This document shows positions 32,201 to 34,791 of a DNA stretch of 34,791 bases, piece after piece. Each line of letters starts with the position of its first letter. The stretch's first letter is position 1. The notes below the pieces were generated by a model. The model worked only from the letters and a program-made list of their open reading frames with translations, did no database searches and had not been told where the DNA came from. The translations under genes and the position numbers were made by a program. This DNA comes from Plakobranchus ocellatus. Its lineage: Eukaryota > Mollusca > Gastropoda > Plakobranchidae. Location: contig BLXT01003182.1 in assembly GCA_019648995.1 (NCBI GenBank), forward strand, positions 186,682 through 221,472, read 5' to 3'.

Positions 32201-34010
32201 ATAGACTGAGTTTTCTCGGCATTAGCCTGTGTGCATATGTCTTACTGTTATTTCAGGCAGTAAATATCTGCGCAAAGAAGCGTGTTTTGGCCTATAATGT
32301 TAAACTGTTGGATTATATGACTCAACGTGGGCTTGGACATAAATGGATTTGGAAGCTTTTCCACGTATGTAAATTGAGAGGTTATTAGATGTCGTTTGTC
32401 TGAACAAATCTTTAATGACAATGTCATTTTTTTTGGTTCGTAACCAAGGGTTCCGAGAAAGAAGCTTTTGTACACTTTTGCTGTTTTGCAATCCTGGTCT
32501 TTCAAAATGTTTTGAAAGAGCGCAGATTTTTTGCCAGAGATAATATTTTTAGGTGTCGTTTTTCGAACCGACTCCATTCGAAACATCTTCTGCCCACATT
32601 ATTGCGATGCCCAGTGATACTTATTCATTTTCTTTTGCAATGAAGCAGGATCTATTATTGACATTTCACTTTCCTCATGCGAACATCGCCGTACTTAGGT
32701 TTGACAGCGTATTTCAAATCAATTTTGCGCTGCTTTCTTTGTTTATGTTCTTCCCGACTCTAAGCCTTTGATTTTCATTTTTTGCTTATGCTATCAATAA
32801 TCTCTTAAGGAACCCTTAGGCTGTCAATTCCATTTTGTGGCAGAGCCTCTGCTGCTGAAGTCAGATTTGTGGCTTTCCTTCTTGTTGTCTTTTGTCAACA
32901 GGACGGTGTGCTCTGACAAAATATATATATGTGAATTCTGTAGGTACCAATGAGGACGACGCCTAGGCAGTCAGGCGCTTTCCATTTTGGAATAGGTATG
33001 TCTTTTGAAATTGCTCGCTAAGCAAATGATGCAACCACAGGCTTAGCTAGACCAATTTTCATAAGCTAGACAGACCTGTATAAATGCGTTCGGGCCATGC
33101 TGGCCCTCTGAAATGTACCACAAGGTCAATAAAGGTTGCGTAAGTTCTATGAAAAGAATTGTATGTTTTCCTGTGTAGATAATTTATCATGAAAAATACA
33201 GTATGTGGGCAATAAACGACATTCATAATCAAGAAAAATACAGTATATGCACACATACCGTTTTTTACGTGATATGCAGGTCGTATGCTGTGTTTTTCGT
33301 GATAAACAGTGCAGATGGCCGACAACAGTATATGCATTGTAAGGTATAACTTTATCAATTTTACAGATAAAGGGACCCAACCCAGACCGAAAATCGCGCC
33401 CTAGCTTGGTGCTTCGCGCTGGTTGAAAAAGTGATTTTGGGCCAAACCTTCATATACATATATACTGTATTTTTGATAATCACGGCAGAGATGTCGTGCT
33501 GATATTAGTGTTTGCGACAAGAGCCTCGGGATAAGCATAAACTGAAGGCACCACTCTCTGCACTTTCCTGGCAAACTGCATTACGACTTTTCTGCGGACT
33601 TTCTGAAACTCGCTGCAATGCATCAGATCCATCTTCTAAAGTTCTCGACATGCGCATGACTAATGACTAATCCTTTGTATATCTTGACCTGCGACTTTGA
33701 AGGGTCATCTAACTTGCCCTTTCTTATGGAAAGAAGACTTCTTCTTTGAAATTCATTTGCTAAAAAAAAAAAAAATTCATAAGCGATAGTTGTATACTTT
33801 ATGCCATGTTAACTTTTAATAGTTGGAAGACAATCATCATAACTTAAGAGAAAAAATATTTTAAAAAGTGAAAGAAATCTGATAAGTCTTCGTTAAACGT
33901 GTGTTATCATTGCACCTGTTTATATAGATGATGTGCCCGTTGTCTACAGCTCTTTCCGCCATGGACGTTACCACTTCCTGTGTCAGGACTGCTGGCCCAA
34001 GAACGTTTGT
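23238..34010 (-). CDS. DHRS11-like short-chain dehydrogenase/reductase, C-terminal 142 residues (5 exons, 5'-partial)
   Basis: Classical SDR, an NAD(P)-dependent oxidoreductase probably soluble in the cytoplasm; DHRS11 relatives act on carbonyl/steroid or farnesol-type substrates, but the substrate cannot be read here. Exons in coding order: 34010-33916, 27892-27760, 26175-26083, 25177-25112, 23279-23238, all GT-AG with matching phases (429 nt including TAA). Fragment residues: TNVLGPAVLTQE helix (1-12), DNGHIIYIN strand (23-31), then the presumed catalytic Ser at 32, GHRVLP (35-40), the active-site YSVTK (Tyr48, Lys52), ISPGVVET (78-85), EAQDIAKAVVYILSQPPHVQ (110-129) and the C-terminus VHDVLIRSTEQIP. 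These follow human DHRS11 (INSMSGHRVLP, YSATK, ISPGVVET, MRPTEQ). The TGxxxGxG and NNAG half, about 115 residues, is not in the window as far as I can see. Insect farnesol-dehydrogenase-like SDRs are the nearest alternative name. Confidence 0.93.
23280..25111 (-). other. SDR last intron, 1.8 kb
   Basis: GTACAT...TTTTAG on the minus strand. AT-rich, with a TATATAGATATATATG tract near 24959-24976; no repeat family or gene recognised. Confidence 0.65.
25112..25177 (-). CDS. SDR exon: AQDIAKAVVYIL exon
   Basis: Acceptor AATCTCCAG, donor CAG|GTACAT, 22 codons in phase 0. EAQDIAKAVVYILSQPPHVQ aligns with KPEDVAEAVIYVLSTPAHIQ of DHRS11. Confidence 0.93.
25645..26070 (-). mobile_element. Non-LTR retrotransposon (LINE) reverse-transcriptase C-terminal fragment, decayed
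   Basis: Minus-strand reading across frameshifts and stops gives LLYGRECWTINKETEKQ, WFIRRMMRIPWTENKSNE, LERSLIKTIRQRQLD, FLGHICRHKDVEHLSITGKI, RGRQRITFIENLWAIGRG and MIANVCSRQGT. This is the characteristic order of the RT-distal region of RTE/CR1-type LINEs (LLYG.E.WT ... RRM.RI.WT ... RQL.FLGHI ... G.I.G.RGRGRQR ... W..M...). The subfamily was not decided. At least one frameshift and several stops make it a fossil. It lies in the SDR intron 25178-26082, with its 5' truncation point next to the exon donor. Confidence 0.87.
26083..26175 (-). CDS. SDR exon: SPGVVET exon
   Basis: Acceptor CTTTCACAG, donor AAG|GTATTT, 31 codons in phase 0. Starts AISPGVVETDIFLKLFPKDE, with the PG motif that follows the active site in classical SDRs, and ends in a charged EGRKYLSERK. 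A LINE fragment begins within about 15 nt of the donor. Confidence 0.93.
26515..27060 (+). pseudogene. Mariner-family transposase fossil
   Basis: Reading across frames gives, in the mariner order, GGKVMFSCFW, DGIIMSDYLKA, KTVAGNYYSEFAD, RGKLYSRVPLLLHD (second catalytic Asp at 26757-26759), FFSEQRGLEILAYSAYSPNL (mariner: FL...I..L.HPPYSPDL), KKSLKRCRFHDKEDAIKAFE-like sequence and FSLNGFEDQREVGEMYYSI (mariner: FF.NG...L..RW.KCI). Several frameshifts and an in-frame stop. The PCD triplet carrying the third Asp is not preserved. No TIRs were found; the 5' third is missing. Within the SDR intron 26176-27759. Confidence 0.85.
27075..27232. repeat. 79-bp tandem duplication, two copies
   Basis: Copies at 27075-27153 and 27154-27232 start CTATGTGTGGGAAGTTACAA and differ at one base by eye (CTATCTG/CTATTTG), so this is recent. 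It begins just downstream of the mariner fossil. Confidence 0.95.
27760..27892 (-). CDS. SDR exon: active-site YSVTK exon
   Basis: Acceptor CATCTCAG, donor TCG|GTAGGG. One base completes Ser, then MAGHRVLPGNKELHMYSVTK and FALRSLLEGVRLELRARDSR IRVS. Contains the catalytic Tyr and Lys (YxxxK). Compare SGHRVLP...YSATKYAVTALTEG in DHRS11. Confidence 0.95.
28665..28725 (+). repeat. tRNA-like (SINE head?) sequence
   Basis: GTGGCGTCGGTGATGCAAAG, GTAGAGTGCCGAACTCATGA and GAAGGTCCAAACCTG resemble a degenerate tRNA with A-box-like GGTAGAGTGCC, an anticodon-arm-like CTCATGAT and a B-box-like GGTCCAAACC. Too diverged for a functional tRNA; probably a SINE remnant. Confidence 0.4.
28740..29020 (-). mobile_element. 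tRNA-derived SINE candidate
   Basis: On the minus strand, TTGGCACCATCGTTAGAGCG (29019-29000, A-box-like) is followed by GGTTGTGGGTTCAAAATCC (28962-28944, near-consensus B box) at tRNA-like spacing, then a GC-richer body (CATAGGCGTCATGACC, GAGGCCCGGCCCTCTGG). Such a head-plus-body layout is typical of molluscan SINEs, but I cannot name the family. An 83-codon open frame over it is not considered coding. Confidence 0.5.
29149..29512. repeat. (TA)n followed by CTAC/TCTA-rich microsatellite
   Basis: (TA)13 at about 29150-29175, then between 29363 and 29512 imperfect CTACCTACCTAC / TATCTATCTATT units. The 140-codon frame through it is Tyr/Leu/Thr-rich repeat translation, not a gene. Confidence 0.8.
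30148..30356. repeat. Inverted repeat, about 209 bp (MITE or hairpin candidate)
   Basis: ATTTTTAAGAATACAG at 30148-30163 is perfectly inverted at 30341-30356 (16 of 16), with a second inner complementary block GATGATTTTAA. No clear target duplication. Its ends belong to the AATACAGTAT-type repeat family found again at 30384 and 33195-33471. Confidence 0.65.
31160..32590 (-). pseudogene. Transposase-like protein fossil (DLQK...DNCSGQNKNW family)
   Basis: Decayed minus-strand coding sequence, pieced across stops and frameshifts in this order: KVYKSFFLGTLGYE; AHVESYNPTV; HYRPKHASLRRYLLPEITVR; LLGQEQCETCSKSELHKQ; a D-L-Q-K-V-L-M-L-I-R-M block; GRGEDITSTFHRFLMECG; DNCSGQNKNWTLISMLV; LKFFEPAHAFMS; then a KRFGNVCDLNDFVSC and MVQVIFQRGRENLLFKISF tail. 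This order (Cys pair, DLQK, DNC.AQNKNW, GH.FM..D..H, Q..KG) is that of a large uncharacterised invertebrate family that I recall as DUF7869-like and believe to be mobile-element-borne; the family name is from memory. No TIRs identified. Confidence 0.72.
33180..33480. repeat. Cluster of AATACAGTAT-centred repeat units in both orientations
   Basis: Direct copies of (TTATCATGAA)AAATACAGTATRTG at 33183-33206 and 33226-33248, inverted diverged copies near 33262-33280 and 33285-33310 (CTGTGTTTTTCGTGATAAAC), and an inverted copy at 33462-33485 (ATACTGTATTTTTGATAATC). Further copies at 30157 and 30384. Confidence 0.7.
33916..34010 (-). CDS. SDR exon: NVLGP helix to catalytic-Ser strand
   Basis: Minus-strand acceptor AACTTCCCAG and donor AACAG|GTGCAA. 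31 codons plus AG, phase 0 start: TNVLGPAVLTQEVVTSMAER and AVDNGHIIYIN, comparable to NVNVLALSICTRE...VDDGHIININ of DHRS11. The last two bases start the Ser codon finished in the next exon. Confidence 0.93.
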
Positions 34011-34423
34011 CTGGGAAGTTAGAGATACTTTTTTTTTTAAATATGAAGATGAAATACGGTTTTTTTGTTTGTTTGTTTTTGTTTTTGTTTTGTAGATCTC
34101 CTGTGCATTGAAAATATTCAATTGAAAATTTACATTAAAAAAATTCTTTTCCTTTTCCAAAACGTAAGATGGCTTTCGATTTCTAAGAGACTTGAATTTG
34201 ACAAATAAATTGTCACGGTAAAGACCTTAGATATCTCATTCTAATTCAAGGCTACTAAAAAAAAAAACCAAAAAAACAGCGGTGTGGAACATTATTTTGT
34301 TATCATGTCCTAGTGAAGGGATAAGCCGTCGCTTCTATCTACCATATATTTGAAAATAGAAGGGAATGCACAATCAAGAAAGAACAGAGAAAGATGTCGG
34401 AAAGTTACTAGTTTAATCAGTTA

Positions 34424-34569
34424 GGGGACGGTCAAATATTATCTTACGCCTTGGAGGGAGGGGTCTCTTCTCCTGTAAGAAAAGCTTAAAGGAGGGGGAG
34501 AGCAAATGTAAGAAAAGTGTAAGATTAAGAAGTCCCAAAAAAGGTGTAAGATTATATTTGATCAGCTCC
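34424..34569. mobile_element. Harbinger-like MITE, 146 bp, TIRs about 27 bp, target duplication TTA
   Basis: Left end 34424-34450 (GGGGACGGTCAAATATTATC...) and right end 34543-34569 are inverted with 21 of 27 matches. TTA abuts both sides (34421-34423 and 34570-34572). A 3-bp TWA-type target duplication and G-rich outer TIR ends are typical of PIF/Harbinger-related elements. Interior has paired G-rich tracts and GTAAGAAAAG repeats; no coding capacity. Located upstream of the first visible SDR exon. Confidence 0.78.
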
Positions 34570-34771
34570 TTAGCTCAAATGCAAGATAGGCACAAGCGCT
34601 AAATCTCCTATACTCGAATTCGCATATACCGACACAGTGTCTGAACTTTTTTGAGGGAGGCTAGAAAAAAAAAATATGCTTACAGTTAGTTAAACCTTCA
34701 CAGAGGAGCCAGATACACGTTTAGATATCTTACCGTGATGCTTATAAAACAGTAATCCGAGTTATTAATAT

Positions 34772-34791
34772 TATCTATCTATCTATCTATC
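34772..34791. repeat. (TATC)n microsatellite at window end
   Basis: At least four TATC units run off the end of the window, so full length is unknown. Confidence 0.9.

Larger units (their letters stand above)
27893..33915 (-). other. SDR intron, 6.0 kb, repeat-rich
   Basis: GTGCAA...ATCTCAG on the minus strand, separating the two exons that share the catalytic Ser codon. Contains tRNA-like SINE heads (28665-29020), (TA)n and CTAC-rich microsatellites (29149-29512), the inverted repeat at 30148-30356, the transposase-like fossil (31160-32590) and the AATACAGTAT repeat cluster (33180-33480). No independent gene recognised. Confidence 0.8.

Noticed and set aside
34682-34739. Possible upstream SDR exon ending at a GGTAAGAT donor on the minus strand near 34733
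   Set aside because: The preceding codons give no SDR motif (no NNAG or TGxxxGxG) and include stops.
1-34791. CRISPR array, bacterial operon or phage-like system
   Set aside because: Introns, SINE/LINE/mariner remains and animal gene families show nuclear animal DNA; no regularly spaced repeat-spacer array seen.

Overview
This is eukaryotic, AT-rich genomic DNA with many T/A homopolymers, GT-AG introns and abundant decayed transposons. The proteins fit an invertebrate animal. I lean to a mollusc, probably a gastropod, but that is an inference from protein divergence and repeat content. Nothing here looks bacterial: there are no operons, Shine-Dalgarno sites or CRISPR arrays.

Two protein-coding genes lie tail to tail. 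On the + strand, bases 113-19345 carry the 3' twelve coding exons (530 codons plus stop) of the CCR4-NOT subunit CNOT3. They run from just after the N-terminal coiled-coil domain, through a Ser/Thr/Pro/Gln-rich linker, to the complete C-terminal NOT-box. Every exon junction was checked for GT-AG and reading phase, and the spliced frame stays open. On the - strand, bases 34010-23238 carry the last five coding exons (142 codons plus stop) of a classical short-chain dehydrogenase/reductase resembling DHRS11. The first roughly 115 residues (cofactor-binding half) are not visible and presumably lie to the right of the window. A 42-nt terminal exon was found by matching the expected C-terminus.

Between the stop codons are about 3.9 kb of presumed 3' UTR and intergenic DNA, with candidate poly(A) signals, a LINE-tail fragment and a 29-base N gap.

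The introns hold the mobile DNA. CNOT3 introns contain a 2.1 kb element with terminal inverted repeats (TIRs) and a 6-bp target duplication, a 488-bp MITE flanked by TACA, a roughly 390-bp MITE with tandem copies of its own terminal motif, a 128-bp tandem duplication and microsatellites. The dehydrogenase introns contain a LINE reverse-transcriptase tail beside a splice donor, a mariner transposase fossil, a 79-bp tandem duplication, tRNA-like SINE heads, a fossil of a transposase-like protein family with a DLQK...DNCSGQNKNW signature, a dispersed AATACAGTAT-centred repeat, and a 146-bp Harbinger-like MITE flanked by TTA.

The two genes have unrelated jobs (mRNA deadenylation/regulation versus NAD(P)-dependent oxidoreduction), and nothing suggests they act together. 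I found no clearly new multi-gene system; the less familiar material is the set of MITE-like elements and the transposase-like fossil.
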